Shown: positions 25,076 to 33,327 of the stretch, piece by piece
Position numbering within the stretch: the stretch's first letter is position 1
Layout of the letters: every line of letters starts with the position of its first letter
Assembly (NCBI GenBank): GCA_900541935.1
Contig: UQLZ01000023.1
Span: forward strand, 1 to 33,394
DNA length: 33,394 nt
Direction of reading: 5' to 3'
DNA from: an uncultured Prevotellaceae bacterium
Lineage (GTDB): Bacteria; Bacteroidota; Bacteroidia; Bacteroidales; Muribaculaceae
Translations under genes and position numbers: made by a program
The notes under the pieces: model-generated
The model's input: the letters and a program-made list of their open reading frames with translations, nothing else
What the model was told of the DNA's origin: nothing
Databases searched by the model: none

Positions 25076-27019
25076 TTATGCGTCAATACTTGCGTAGTGA
25101 GCGTTTTCTTCAATAAACTCGCGACGCGGGGCAACATCTTCTCCCATAAGCATTGAGAATACTCTGTCTGCCTTAACAACGTCGTCAATAGTTACCTGCT
25201 TCAAGAGTCTGTGCTCTGGGTCCATTGTGGTATCCCAAAGTTGATCAGCATTCATCTCACCAAGACCCTTATATCGCTGAATCTTTACTGAACTTTCATT
25301 ACCCTTTCCGTATGTCTGAACAAACTCATTCAACTGAGCATCAGTCCAGCAATATTCCTCAATATCACCCTTGCTGCAACGGTACAACGGCGGAGTTGCC
25401 AAATAAAGGTATCCGTTTTCTATAACTGTCCTCATTCTGCGGAAGAATAGAGTCATCAGCAATGTTGCAATATGTGCACCATCGACATCGGCATCGGTCA
25501 TGATGATAATCTTATGGTATCTCAACTTACTGATGTTAACCTCTTTGCTGTCTTCCTCAGTACCAATAGTTACACCTAATGCTCGGAAAATATTTGTAAT
25601 CTCCTCACTGTCGAAGATTTTGTGCTCCATCGCTTTCTCTACGTTAAGAATCTTACCACGAAGCGGAAGGATTGCCTGGAACTTGCGGTCACGGCCTTTC
25701 TTTGCTGAACCGCCCGCAGAATCACCCTCGACAAGGAATAACTCACATTCTTCTGCTTTCTTTGAAGAGCAAGCAGCCAACTTTCCAGGAAGGCCTCCAG
25801 ATAGTGAAGAACCTGATTGCACTTTCTTTCTTGCATTGTAGGCAGCGTGACGGGCCTGTGCGGCAAGGATAATCTTTTCTACAATAGTCTTAGCCTGTTT
25901 CGGGTGTTCTTCAAGATAGTTTCTCAATGCCTCGCTAACGGCAGTCTGTACTGAACCGATAACCTCATTATTTCCAAGTTTGGTTTTAGTCTGACCTTCA
26001 AACTGTGGCTCAAGGACCTTAACAGACACTACGGCTGTTAAACCTTCACGGAAGTCGTCGCTTGCAATCTCGATTTTAACTTTCTCAAGCATCTTCTGGT
26101 CCTCTGCATATTTCTTCAAGGTTGAAGTCAAGCCTCTACGGAAACCAGTCAAGTGCGTACCTCCTTCTATTGTGTTGATATTGTTAACGAAAGAAAGGAT
26201 TGTTTCGTTGAAAGATGTATTGTATGTAAACGCAACTTCTACAGGAATGCCGTTACGCTCTGTATTGATGTAGATAATATCATCAATAAGATCTTCCTTG
26301 TTTGAGTCAATGTATCTGACAAATTCCTTCAATCCTTCTTCAGAGTAGAAAATTTCTTTTTTAGGGTTACCTTCCTTGTCCAACTCTCTCTTGTCTGTAA
26401 GAGTCAAATGGATTCCGGCATTAAGGTATGCCAAGTCGCGAAGACGGTTTGCAAGTGTGCCAAAGTCATATACTGTAGTTTCTGTAAAGATTGTCTTGTC
26501 AGGAAGGAAAGTGACCTTAGTTCCTGTATGGTCTGCATCACCAATTACCTCTACTGGTGCTTTAGGGTGACCATAAGCATATTCTTGCATATAAGTCTTA
26601 CCATTACGGCAAATTTCTGCACGAAGATATTCAGAAAGAGCATTCACACAAGAAACACCAACACCGTGAAGACCACCGGAAACCTTGTAAGAGCCTTTAT
26701 CAAATTTACCACCAGCGTGCAAAACGGTCATAACAACCTCGAGTGCTGACTTATGAAGTTTTTCGTGCTTGTCAACTGGAATACCACGACCGTTATCAAC
26801 AACTGTTATTGAGTTATCCTCACCGATGGTCACTTCTATGTGATCAGCGAAACCTGCAAGGGCTTCGTCTATAGAGTTGTCAACTACCTCATACACCAAA
26901 TGGTGCAAACCTTTGTGTCCGGTATCTCCGATATACATCGCCGGACGCTTGCGAACTGCCTCAAGTCCTTCCAAAACTTGAATATTACTCGCACTATAAA
27001 TCTCTTTATTTTCTTCCAT
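25076..27019 (-). CDS. gyrB: DNA gyrase subunit B
   Basis: A 647-residue GyrB, which drives ATP-dependent negative supercoiling together with GyrA (not in this window). The GHKL ATPase domain shows EVVDNSIDEALAG (E44, N48), VDNGRGIPV and GGLHGVGVSCVNALS. The transducer domain follows. The TOPRIM domain has EGDSAGGSAKKGRDR (431-445), PLRGKILNVEKA and the metal-binding TDADVDGAHI (508-517). The C-terminal QRYKGLGEMNADQLWDTTMDP is standard. The short form without the E. coli insertion is normal for Bacteroidetes. ParE is the alternative, but motif wording and length favour GyrB. Confidence 0.95.
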   Translation of the reverse strand: MEENKEIYSASNIQVLEGLEAVRKRPAMYIGDTGHKGLHHLVYEVVDNSIDEALAGFADHIEVTIGEDNSITVVDNGRGIPVDKHEKLHKSALEVVMTVLHAGGKFDKGSYKVSGGLHGVGVSCVNALSEYLRAEICRNGKTYMQEYAYGHPKAPVEVIGDADHTGTKVTFLPDKTIFTETTVYDFGTLANRLRDLAYLNAGIHLTLTDKRELDKEGNPKKEIFYSEEGLKEFVRYIDSNKEDLIDDIIYINTERNGIPVEVAFTYNTSFNETILSFVNNINTIEGGTHLTGFRRGLTSTLKKYAEDQKMLEKVKIEIASDDFREGLTAVVSVKVLEPQFEGQTKTKLGNNEVIGSVQTAVSEALRNYLEEHPKQAKTIVEKIILAAQARHAAYNARKKVQSGSSLSGGLPGKLAACSSKKAEECELFLVEGDSAGGSAKKGRDRKFQAILPLRGKILNVEKAMEHKIFDSEEITNIFRALGVTIGTEEDSKEVNISKLRYHKIIIMTDADVDGAHIATLLMTLFFRRMRTVIENGYLYLATPPLYRCSKGDIEEYCWTDAQLNEFVQTYGKGNESSVKIQRYKGLGEMNADQLWDTTMDPEHRLLKQVTIDDVVKADRVFSMLMGEDVAPRREFIEENAHYASIDA

Positions 27020-27099
27020 AATTATCTATTTCTTAGATTTTTAGAGCATTCTCGCAGCATTTAACCGCTATGCCCTTCTTTTTGCCGCATAAAAGCATA

Positions 27100-27107
27100 C
27101 AAAGTTA
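27100..27107 (-). promoter_or_regulatory. Candidate gyrB promoter -7 box
   Basis: The minus strand reads TAACTTTG, an exact match to TAnnTTTG, placing the transcript start near 27096 with a leader of about 75 bases. No clear -33 TTTG is seen at the expected distance. Confidence 0.4.
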
Positions 27108-27333
27108 CAAAAAATATATGAATTTTGGCGACTTTTAGACGGTTTTTATGGAACAAAATATGCCTGATTACGCTTTTTACTAACGCAAAAACGAAATTGC
27201 ATTACACACAACACACAACCAGTTGAAATGTCGCAAGTTATCTATAATATTAATATTGTAATAACCACACTATACCCATATAGGCGGACAATTTCGAGAA
27301 TTATTTTCACAAAACACTGAAGCATCCACGATA
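27108..27333. other. AT-rich intergenic stretch with no gene seen
   Basis: This is the middle of the gap between gyrB and nuclease 1. It is AT-rich and has no good open frame, RNA fold or recognised motif apart from the gyrB promoter box at its edge. The palindromic repeat begins after it. Confidence 0.6.
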
Positions 27334-27404
27334 TGTGCCGTTCATCCCCGCAAGGGCGGGCGAAATGCATTTCGCCCCTTCAGCACATTTACATCCAATA
27401 TATT
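27334..27404. repeat. Palindromic repeat module B (single copy) after nuclease 1
   Basis: Starts with TGTGCCGTTCAT, has a CCCGC/GCGGG stem, then the perfect 20-base palindrome GGGCGAAATGCATTTCGCCC (27358-27377). It ends in a linker, ATTATCAATACCCTACCAAC, that runs into the last codons of the nuclease. The same layout recurs at 29202 and 33164. Confidence 0.8.
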
Positions 27405-27405
27405 A

Positions 27406-29088
27406 TCAATACCCTACCAACACCTTCAACGGGGCTGGGGACTGGTCGGTTACTACCATATACGCGCCGAATGGAAGGAGCACGCAATCGCCGTCGCTGA
27501 CTGTTGGTATGGTTGAAACGACGCGACCTGTCATATCAATAATACGGGCGTTGGAGTGCGTTCCCTCACAGCGGAATTGAATGCCGTTTTGGATACGAGC
27601 AATGGCAAACGGCTGTGCATTAAGTCCTTCAATACCACCAAGTTTGAATGTAACTGTATTCGACTTTGGAGAACGGTGTCCGAGACGAACGGACTGCACA
27701 AAATACGCATATTCTGCACCTTCTTTCATTTCGGTAAAGTTATAATAATTCTCATCGCTGTTTGTGCGATATTCCTTTGTTTCTGATGCTCCGTTATAGA
27801 ACTCTGTAACCGTAACCACATAGTAATCAATTTTTGCCGGTCTCACAGGCACATCCCATGGGATAACAAAGCCCTGCGCTCCTATCATCTGCGTTGCTGC
27901 ATGTGCTACTGGTGCGTCAAATTCCGGCATGTCGCACCCTACTCCCACAACTGTAATCGTATGGCTTTCAGCCAATCCGCCACCTGTAAAGACGATATTT
28001 GCTTCTGCTTCTGATGCTTTAACAGGACTATAAGTAACTTGCAGATTATAGTTGCCTGAATTAAATTCTTTCCATCCAATTGTAGTAATAGGAACAGAAA
28101 ACTCCACTTTATCTGCTCCTGCAACGCTAACATTCAAATCACCTGTAACTATGCCTTTTAGCGGAATTGTTATAACCTTGCTTTCGCCTACGATAACCTC
28201 ACCAATTTCAAACAACTGTCCGTTTGTTGGGGATGTTATCTCGCTCTTGCCAGTCGGTGGCACTTCTTCTACATTAAACGGACTACCCACTTTGTCGCCC
28301 CATATATATTCGGCAAGCAACGGATAGTCTATAAATGGATTTCTGTTTTTCTGAATCTTGTAAACCTCTTCATTTCGGTTCGTCTCTTTTTCAGATACTG
28401 GATCCGCACGATGCCACTTTAAAAGCAGGTCAATTGCCCACTTCTGCAATGTTGGATAATCGCCCTGAACAGTCATAAAATTATATTTCAAATCCCACGT
28501 TAAATGCTGATAGCAAGTTACCATATAGAAATAAGTTCTTGCAAAGTCGCCTTTATATTCATCATCTGGTTCAAAAACCCTCTTGTCACCGCCACCTTGA
28601 CCAGCAACAGGCTTTCCTGTCTTTGACTTGCCGTAATCTGAGAACGAAACACTTATGTCAACCTCGCCCAATGGATGGTTGCTTTTGCTCATATTTGCAG
28701 AGCCGTCTGCAGGATAAAGATGATTTAAGTCTGTATAAGCATCATTTTCTGCCCCTCCCCACCAACTTTTAGGGAAGGAGTGCTCGCGATGCATTCCTGG
28801 ATGATTGATAGCACCGTTAACATATACTGGAACGACCTTGTCAGAGTACATATCCCACCAGGTGCCGTCCGACCGCACGTCAGTATGAACAAAACTGTCA
28901 TCGAAAAGTTTGTCGTAACTGTTTGTGTTGCCAATGTTTACTATTGTATGCAACTTATTTTTTAAATCTCTGTCTTTCAAACCACTTATTCCATCATAGT
29001 AACCATCTGGTATTGCGGAATACAATGAAAAGAAACAGAATACAGCAAAAAGACTGGCAAGGACTCTAAATAATGGTAACCTATTCAT
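27406..29088 (-). CDS. Secreted endonuclease I family protein, paralog 1
   Basis: A 560-residue exported nuclease with an N-terminal signal/anchor (1-25). The endonuclease I (EndA/NucM) domain spans about 26-270. Its His-metal core is HREHSFPKSWWGG with His 103, followed by DLNHLYPADGSANMSKSNHPLGEV and later ARTYFYMVTCYQHLTWD and NPFIDYPLLAEYIWGD. Such enzymes cut DNA and RNA non-specifically outside the cytoplasm. After the nuclease come an Ig-like sandwich (about 290-385), a fibronectin-III-like domain (about 390-485) and a 60-70-residue tail (IIDMTGRVVS..LLPFGAYMVV) resembling a type IX secretion sorting domain. A tandem paralog lies upstream. Position 100 is His where the paralog has Asn. 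Confidence 0.88.
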   Translation of the reverse strand: MNRLPLFRVLASLFAVFCFFSLYSAIPDGYYDGISGLKDRDLKNKLHTIVNIGNTNSYDKLFDDSFVHTDVRSDGTWWDMYSDKVVPVYVNGAINHPGMHREHSFPKSWWGGAENDAYTDLNHLYPADGSANMSKSNHPLGEVDISVSFSDYGKSKTGKPVAGQGGGDKRVFEPDDEYKGDFARTYFYMVTCYQHLTWDLKYNFMTVQGDYPTLQKWAIDLLLKWHRADPVSEKETNRNEEVYKIQKNRNPFIDYPLLAEYIWGDKVGSPFNVEEVPPTGKSEITSPTNGQLFEIGEVIVGESKVITIPLKGIVTGDLNVSVAGADKVEFSVPITTIGWKEFNSGNYNLQVTYSPVKASEAEANIVFTGGGLAESHTITVVGVGCDMPEFDAPVAHAATQMIGAQGFVIPWDVPVRPAKIDYYVVTVTEFYNGASETKEYRTNSDENYYNFTEMKEGAEYAYFVQSVRLGHRSPKSNTVTFKLGGIEGLNAQPFAIARIQNGIQFRCEGTHSNARIIDMTGRVVSTIPTVSDGDCVLLPFGAYMVVTDQSPAPLKVLVGY

Positions 29089-29201
29089 AAGTTTAATTTT
29101 AGGTATAAAATGGCATGTTTGATTTCAAGTACGTTTATAACAAACAACTGTACCAAAAAGTTTATTTTTTACCCACCATTTTGCAGATTTATATTTTATT
29201 G
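29089..29201. other. Spacer upstream of nuclease 1
   Basis: AT-rich sequence between the start of nuclease 1 and the repeat cluster. I see no TAnnTTTG box on the minus strand, so nuclease 1 may depend on read-through from paralog 2 or on an unrecognised promoter. No gene or RNA fold was recognised. Confidence 0.5.
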
Positions 29202-29388
29202 ATGTGCCGTTCATTCTGCCACGGCGGGCGGAATACCTTTCGTCCCTACATCCAATTGACAATCAACACATTGCAAATACCATACTGTAGGGACACTCTG
29301 CAGAGTGTCCGCAACCCGAGCCTCTCATTCCCGAAAGGGCAGACAAAATACATCTCACCCTTACAGCACGCTGATTACCAATACATCA
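29202..29388. repeat. Palindromic repeat cluster B-A-B between the two nucleases
   Basis: A diverged module B (TGTGCCGTTCATTC, palindrome at 29226-29245 with mismatches) is followed by module A, with the perfect palindrome GGACACTCTGCAGAGTGTCC at 29291-29310. A decayed B follows (29341-29360). The linker ATTACCAATACATCATCAAT reaches the stop codon of nuclease 2. Confidence 0.85.
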
Positions 29389-31068
29389 TCAATACCCTAC
29401 CAACACTTTCACTGGGGCTGGGGACTGGTCGGTTACTACCATATACGCACCGAATGGAAGGAGTACGCAATCGCCGTCAACAACCTCTGGAATTGATGAA
29501 ACGATGCGCCCTGTCATATCATAGATGCAGACATTGGTGTGCGTTCCCTCACAGCGGAACTGTACGCCGTTTTGGATACGTGCAACGGCAAATGGCTGTG
29601 TGCTAAGCCACTCAACACCACCAAGTTTGACAGAAATAACATTAGACTCCGGTGAACGCACATCAAAACGCACAGACTGCACAAAATATGTATAATCCGC
29701 ACCACTAACCGCCTCTGAAAAGTCAAAATAATTCAAATTATCTTCTGTAACATACTCCTTTCTCACAACTTCTCCATTAACATATTCAGAAATTGTAACA
29801 ACATAGTAATCAATAGCCTCTGGCATAGACGGGACATTCCAGTTTACACGGAAGCCGCTTTCTGTCACTTCAGTCGCCTCGGTAGCAACAGGCCTGTCGA
29901 AGGTTGGCATATCGTGTGCCTGACCCTTCAAGGCTATTGTATAACTGGTAAGTCCTTGCAACCCCCCGTCGTAAATGAGCAAGGAAGCGTTATCTGCTGC
30001 TACTGCTGTTGGTTTATAGGTAATGACCAGATTGTATCCTTTGTCATTAACATCCTTCCACGAAACAGAAGTTACCGGGATAGAAAAGTCAGCAAAATCT
30101 TTTCCATAAGTATTTAACGACAAATTCTGTGTCAGTTTTCCTCTAATAGGCAGAGTTACACTCTTTGAATGACCAACAACCACATCCCCAAAATCTACAA
30201 CCTCATTATTAATCGGAGAACTTAACGAACCAACTCCTATTGGAGGCAATTCTCCAGAAGTAAACGACTGACCCTTCTTGTCGCCCCATATAAACTCCGC
30301 CAATTCAGGATAATCGATAAACGGATTTCTGTTTCGCTGGATTCTATATACCTCATCGTTACGGTTAATCTCCTTTTTTGATACAGGATCAGCACGATGC
30401 CATTTCAAAAGTAAATCTATTGCCCACTTCTGAAGAGTTGGATAAGCATTATTTGCAGCCATATAGGTATATTTCCACGTTAGATGCTGATAGCAGGTTA
30501 CCATATAAAAATAGGTTCGCGCAAAGTCTCCCTTGTACTCATCGGCTGGCTCGAAAACATATTTTGCTCCGCCTCCCTGACCTTGAACTGGGCTACCAAC
30601 AAGTATCAACCCGTTGTCATAATCAATATATGCACGATTTACCTCACCCAAGGGATAATTCAACTTGGCTGAGTTTGCAGGGCCGTCTGACGGATAAAGG
30701 TGGTTAATATCAGTATAGGCATTGTTTTCATCACCTCCCCACCAACTTTTAGGAAAAGAGTGCTCACGGTTCATGCCCGTCCAACTGATTTTATTGTTTA
30801 CGATAGTTGCACGCTTGATATTTGAATACATATCCCACCAGGTTCCGTTGTCTCTAACGTCAGTATAAATAAAGCAATTTTTAAAAAGACCGGAATAATT
30901 GTTTGAGTTTCCAGTATTAATTATATTATGTAATTTATTTTTCAATGCACTGTCCTTTAAGCCATTGATACCATCATAATAACCTGCCGGAACTGCTCCA
31001 TTGCTTGCAAGGCAACCGGCAATTACGGCTACCATGACAATGACTTTTCTTAATAAGCGTGTAATCAT
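29389..31068 (-). CDS. Secreted endonuclease I family protein, paralog 2
   Basis: A 559-residue paralog of the next gene downstream with the same domain order. It has an exported N-terminus (hydrophobic 8-21), the endonuclease I core MNREHSFPKSWWGG (His 103), DINHLYPSDGPANSAKLNYPLGEV, ARTYFYMVTCYQHLTW and NPFIDYPELAEFIWGD. An Ig-like domain, a fibronectin-III-like domain and a C-terminal tail with IYDMTGRIVSS and LLPFGAYMVVTDQSPAP follow. The nuclease domain and the last 75 residues are strongly conserved between the two, while the middle domains have diverged. A TAACTTTG box at 31104-31111 gives it its own promoter. It is divergent from the membrane regulator. Confidence 0.88.
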   Translation of the reverse strand: MITRLLRKVIVMVAVIAGCLASNGAVPAGYYDGINGLKDSALKNKLHNIINTGNSNNYSGLFKNCFIYTDVRDNGTWWDMYSNIKRATIVNNKISWTGMNREHSFPKSWWGGDENNAYTDINHLYPSDGPANSAKLNYPLGEVNRAYIDYDNGLILVGSPVQGQGGGAKYVFEPADEYKGDFARTYFYMVTCYQHLTWKYTYMAANNAYPTLQKWAIDLLLKWHRADPVSKKEINRNDEVYRIQRNRNPFIDYPELAEFIWGDKKGQSFTSGELPPIGVGSLSSPINNEVVDFGDVVVGHSKSVTLPIRGKLTQNLSLNTYGKDFADFSIPVTSVSWKDVNDKGYNLVITYKPTAVAADNASLLIYDGGLQGLTSYTIALKGQAHDMPTFDRPVATEATEVTESGFRVNWNVPSMPEAIDYYVVTISEYVNGEVVRKEYVTEDNLNYFDFSEAVSGADYTYFVQSVRFDVRSPESNVISVKLGGVEWLSTQPFAVARIQNGVQFRCEGTHTNVCIYDMTGRIVSSIPEVVDGDCVLLPFGAYMVVTDQSPAPVKVLVGY

Positions 31069-31103
31069 CTTTATTTATGATTTGTATGAAAATATGTAAC
31101 TTG

Positions 31104-31111
31104 CAAAGTTA
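31104..31111 (-). promoter_or_regulatory. Candidate promoter -7 box of nuclease 2
   Basis: The minus strand reads TAACTTTG, an exact TAnnTTTG match. It predicts a start near 31100 and a leader of about 32 bases before the ATG at 31068. The -33 region is only T-rich. The rest of this 168-base divergent gap is AT-rich and holds the regulator promoter on the other strand. Confidence 0.45.
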
Positions 31112-31204
31112 AACAAATTCCTTAAATATAAAATATTTTACAATTAAAAATGTTTTAAATGTCTTAATGCTGTTTTTACTGGATATTTTTTTGCAGCCTA
31201 AGAA

Positions 31205-31234
31205 ATTGTTTATTATTAAAATTTAGTAACTTTG
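31205..31234 (+). promoter_or_regulatory. Candidate promoter of the membrane regulator gene
   Basis: TAACTTTG (31227-31234) matches TAnnTTTG exactly, with ATTG (31205-31208) upstream at 18-base spacing. The predicted start near 31238 leaves no room for the ATG at 31237 and supports the ATG at 31267. Confidence 0.5.
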
Positions 31235-31266
31235 TAATGTTGCTTGAAATTGAAATTTATACTCCT

Positions 31267-32940
31267 ATGAATTATTTTACCGCAAAATACATAATTCCAA
31301 TACTACTGGCTATTATGCCGGCTTTTTCTGCATACGCCGACTCTGAAAATATTTATCTTGAGATAGATAAGGCTATTACCAATTCTGAAGAATACGTCAA
31401 AAAGCGGGAATCTCGCATTTCTGACCTCACTAACGCCCTGAGCAAAGCAACAAATGATTCCGACCGATACAACCTAAGCAACCACCTCTTTCAAGAGTAC
31501 AAACCTTACAAAAGTGACTCTGCTTTTGTATATGCACTGAAGAGCATTGATTATGCGGAAAAATTAGGTGACAGAAACAAGACTTGCATTAGCAAATCAA
31601 ACCTTGCTTTTATGTTCTCAACAACAGGCCAGTATTCAGAGGCTAACGACATTCTTTCCATTATTGACACAGTGGGAGTGTCGCGTGCTGCAAAAGGGCA
31701 GTTCCTGTTTGCAAAAGTCCACGTTTACGGAGAAATGGGGTTTTATTGTCAGGTTCATGAGATGGGAGAACAATATTTTTCTATACAAAAAAGTCTGCTT
31801 CCTGAATTATTCGACAATTTAGACCCAAACAGTGAAGATTTCCTTCTTAGAAAAGAAATAGAATTATACAACGCTAACGACTGCAATGGAGCTCTGGAAA
31901 TTAACGACAGGCGTATGCTTGGGCTCGATGAGGGAAGCCACATTTTTGCAATCGTTGCATATTACCGATTTTTGATTCTAAACAAAGCAGGGAGGAAAAA
32001 CGAAGCGGAGAAATGGCTTGCAAAAGCCGCTTTAAATGATATACGCAATGCCGTCATGGATCAGGGAGCCCTTTGGGAATTGGCTAATATTCTTAAGGAA
32101 AAAGGACAGTTAGAGCGTTCAAGAAGATACATATACTTTGCATGGCAGTGTGCGAATACATTCAGCACACGAATGCGCAACTGGCAGATTACTCCGGTTC
32201 TGTCGAATATCGATTCTACATACCAAAAGGAAATTGAAGACTCTAACACTCTGCTGCGCCTGCTAATTATTGTTATCAGCATTATGGCGGTTGCTTTGGC
32301 TATCGGATTACTATACGTTTACCGTCAGCACAAAAGGCTATCACTCGTCCATAGGCAACTAAGTTCAAAAAACAAGGAAATGGAATTGTTAAACAATGAA
32401 TTAAGCAACGCTAACCAAAACCTTGATAAAACCAACAAGCAATTGAAATCTCTCATTGAGCAACTGAACGAACAAACGAAAATCAAGGAAGAATATATCG
32501 GGCATTTCATGAGACTATGCTCTGACTATATTGATAAAATCGACGAGTTCCGAAGGAAGGTTAACAGACTGGTTAAGAACAAAGATTATGACGAACTGGC
32601 CAAACTGGCTAAATCTTCCGATTTAAAAAAACAGGAGATTGAGGAATTGTGTATCAGTTTCGACAATGCTTTCCTTCACCTATTTCCAAACTTCATCGAC
32701 GACTTTAACGCCCTACTGCGCGAAGACGAGAAAATTGAAATTCAAGGCGAATACACTCTAAACACTACTTTACGAATTTTTGCCTTAATTAGACTTGGTA
32801 TCGACGACAGTTCAAAAATTGCCGACTTCTTGCATTATTCCGTCAATACCATATATAATTATAGAGCACGCATTAAAAGTGCTGCCATAAACCGACGTGA
32901 AGATTTTGAGCAGAAAGTAAAGGAAATCGGTATGATTTAA
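31267..32940 (+). CDS. TPR membrane-spanning transcriptional regulator (SusR-like, DUF6377 type)
   Basis: A 557-residue protein with a signal peptide (1-24, ending FSAYA) and a periplasmic helical-repeat region with TPR-like pairs (about 60-300). One transmembrane helix follows (330-352), then a cytoplasmic coiled coil (about 358-410, rich in Gln, Asn, Leu and Lys). The C-terminal part ends in a helix-turn-helix (LRIFALIRLGIDDSSKIADFLHYSVNTIYNYRARIKSAA). This plan is that of Bacteroidetes membrane regulators which sense a periplasmic signal and bind DNA directly. The family name is from memory. The frame is open from 31237, but only the Met at 31267 gives a proper signal peptide and lies after the promoter. 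Targets are unknown; the divergent nuclease is the nearest candidate. Confidence 0.85.
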   Translation: MNYFTAKYIIPILLAIMPAFSAYADSENIYLEIDKAITNSEEYVKKRESRISDLTNALSKATNDSDRYNLSNHLFQEYKPYKSDSAFVYALKSIDYAEKLGDRNKTCISKSNLAFMFSTTGQYSEANDILSIIDTVGVSRAAKGQFLFAKVHVYGEMGFYCQVHEMGEQYFSIQKSLLPELFDNLDPNSEDFLLRKEIELYNANDCNGALEINDRRMLGLDEGSHIFAIVAYYRFLILNKAGRKNEAEKWLAKAALNDIRNAVMDQGALWELANILKEKGQLERSRRYIYFAWQCANTFSTRMRNWQITPVLSNIDSTYQKEIEDSNTLLRLLIIVISIMAVALAIGLLYVYRQHKRLSLVHRQLSSKNKEMELLNNELSNANQNLDKTNKQLKSLIEQLNEQTKIKEEYIGHFMRLCSDYIDKIDEFRRKVNRLVKNKDYDELAKLAKSSDLKKQEIEELCISFDNAFLHLFPNFIDDFNALLREDEKIEIQGEYTLNTTLRIFALIRLGIDDSSKIADFLHYSVNTIYNYRARIKSAAINRREDFEQKVKEIGMI

Positions 32941-32994
32941 CCAACCCAAAATTTTTTGTAGAAATAAACGGCTGACAATTTATTATAAACATAT

Positions 32995-33275
32995 TGAAAA
33001 CACCCTGCTGTAGGGACACTCTGCAGAGTGTCCGAGTCGCAAAATCTAAAACAATTAATGTCGTTCCCGCGGGCGGACGAAATACATTTCGTCCCTACAA
33101 TCTAATAGAAATCAAATGTTTACAAATACGAAACTGTAGATACACTCTGCAGAGTGTCCGCAATATGTGCCGTTTGCGGGCGGACGATATGCATTTCATC
33201 CCTACAGTGCACTAATTACCAACACATTGCCAACACCCTGCTGTAGGGACACTCTGTAGAGTGTCCGCAATATGT
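32995..33275. repeat. Palindromic repeat array A-B-A-B-A after the regulator
   Basis: Alternating modules: A at 33014-33033 (perfect), B at 33075-33094 (one central mismatch), A at 33140-33159 (two left-edge changes), B at 33182-33201 (diverged), A at 33247-33266. A units recur every 126 and 107 bases. Flanks such as CACCCTGCTGTAGGGACACT and TCCGCAATATGTGCCG are shared. Open frames through it are artefacts of the repeat. Confidence 0.88.
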
Positions 33276-33295
33276 ATCGCTCATTATACATACTA

Positions 33296-33327
33296 AAAAA
33301 GGTTGCACCTTTTGGTACAACCTTTTT
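33296..33327 (+). terminator. Terminator after the regulator and repeat array, possibly bidirectional
   Basis: The stem AAAAAGGTTG (33296-33305) pairs with CAACCTTTTT (33318-33327). After one C-A mismatch an inner ACC-TTTT-GGT hairpin follows. It has T runs on both strands. It lies 355 bases after the regulator stop, with the repeat array between. Confidence 0.85.

Noticed and set aside
29115..29606. 163-residue plus-strand open frame
   Set aside because: It runs through the palindromic repeats and antisense to the end of nuclease 2. It has no recognisable domain and arises from repeat composition.
27406..31068. Toxin-immunity or contact-dependent nuclease system
   Set aside because: The nucleases have a general export signal and an EndA core but no delivery domain, and no small immunity-like gene lies beside them.
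32994..33215. 73-residue plus-strand open frame
   Set aside because: Its translation is the repeat itself (RDTLQSVR and ..NTFRPYN motifs recur), so it is a repeat artefact.
32995..33275. Possible CRISPR array
   Set aside because: The repeated units are 20-base palindromes of two types at unequal 50-70-base spacing, the linkers are themselves similar, and there are no cas genes. This is not a repeat-spacer pattern.
27334..33275. Insertion sequence or transposon at the right end
   Set aside because: The repeats are palindromic and interspersed, but no transposase, terminal inverted repeat pair or target duplication could be found.
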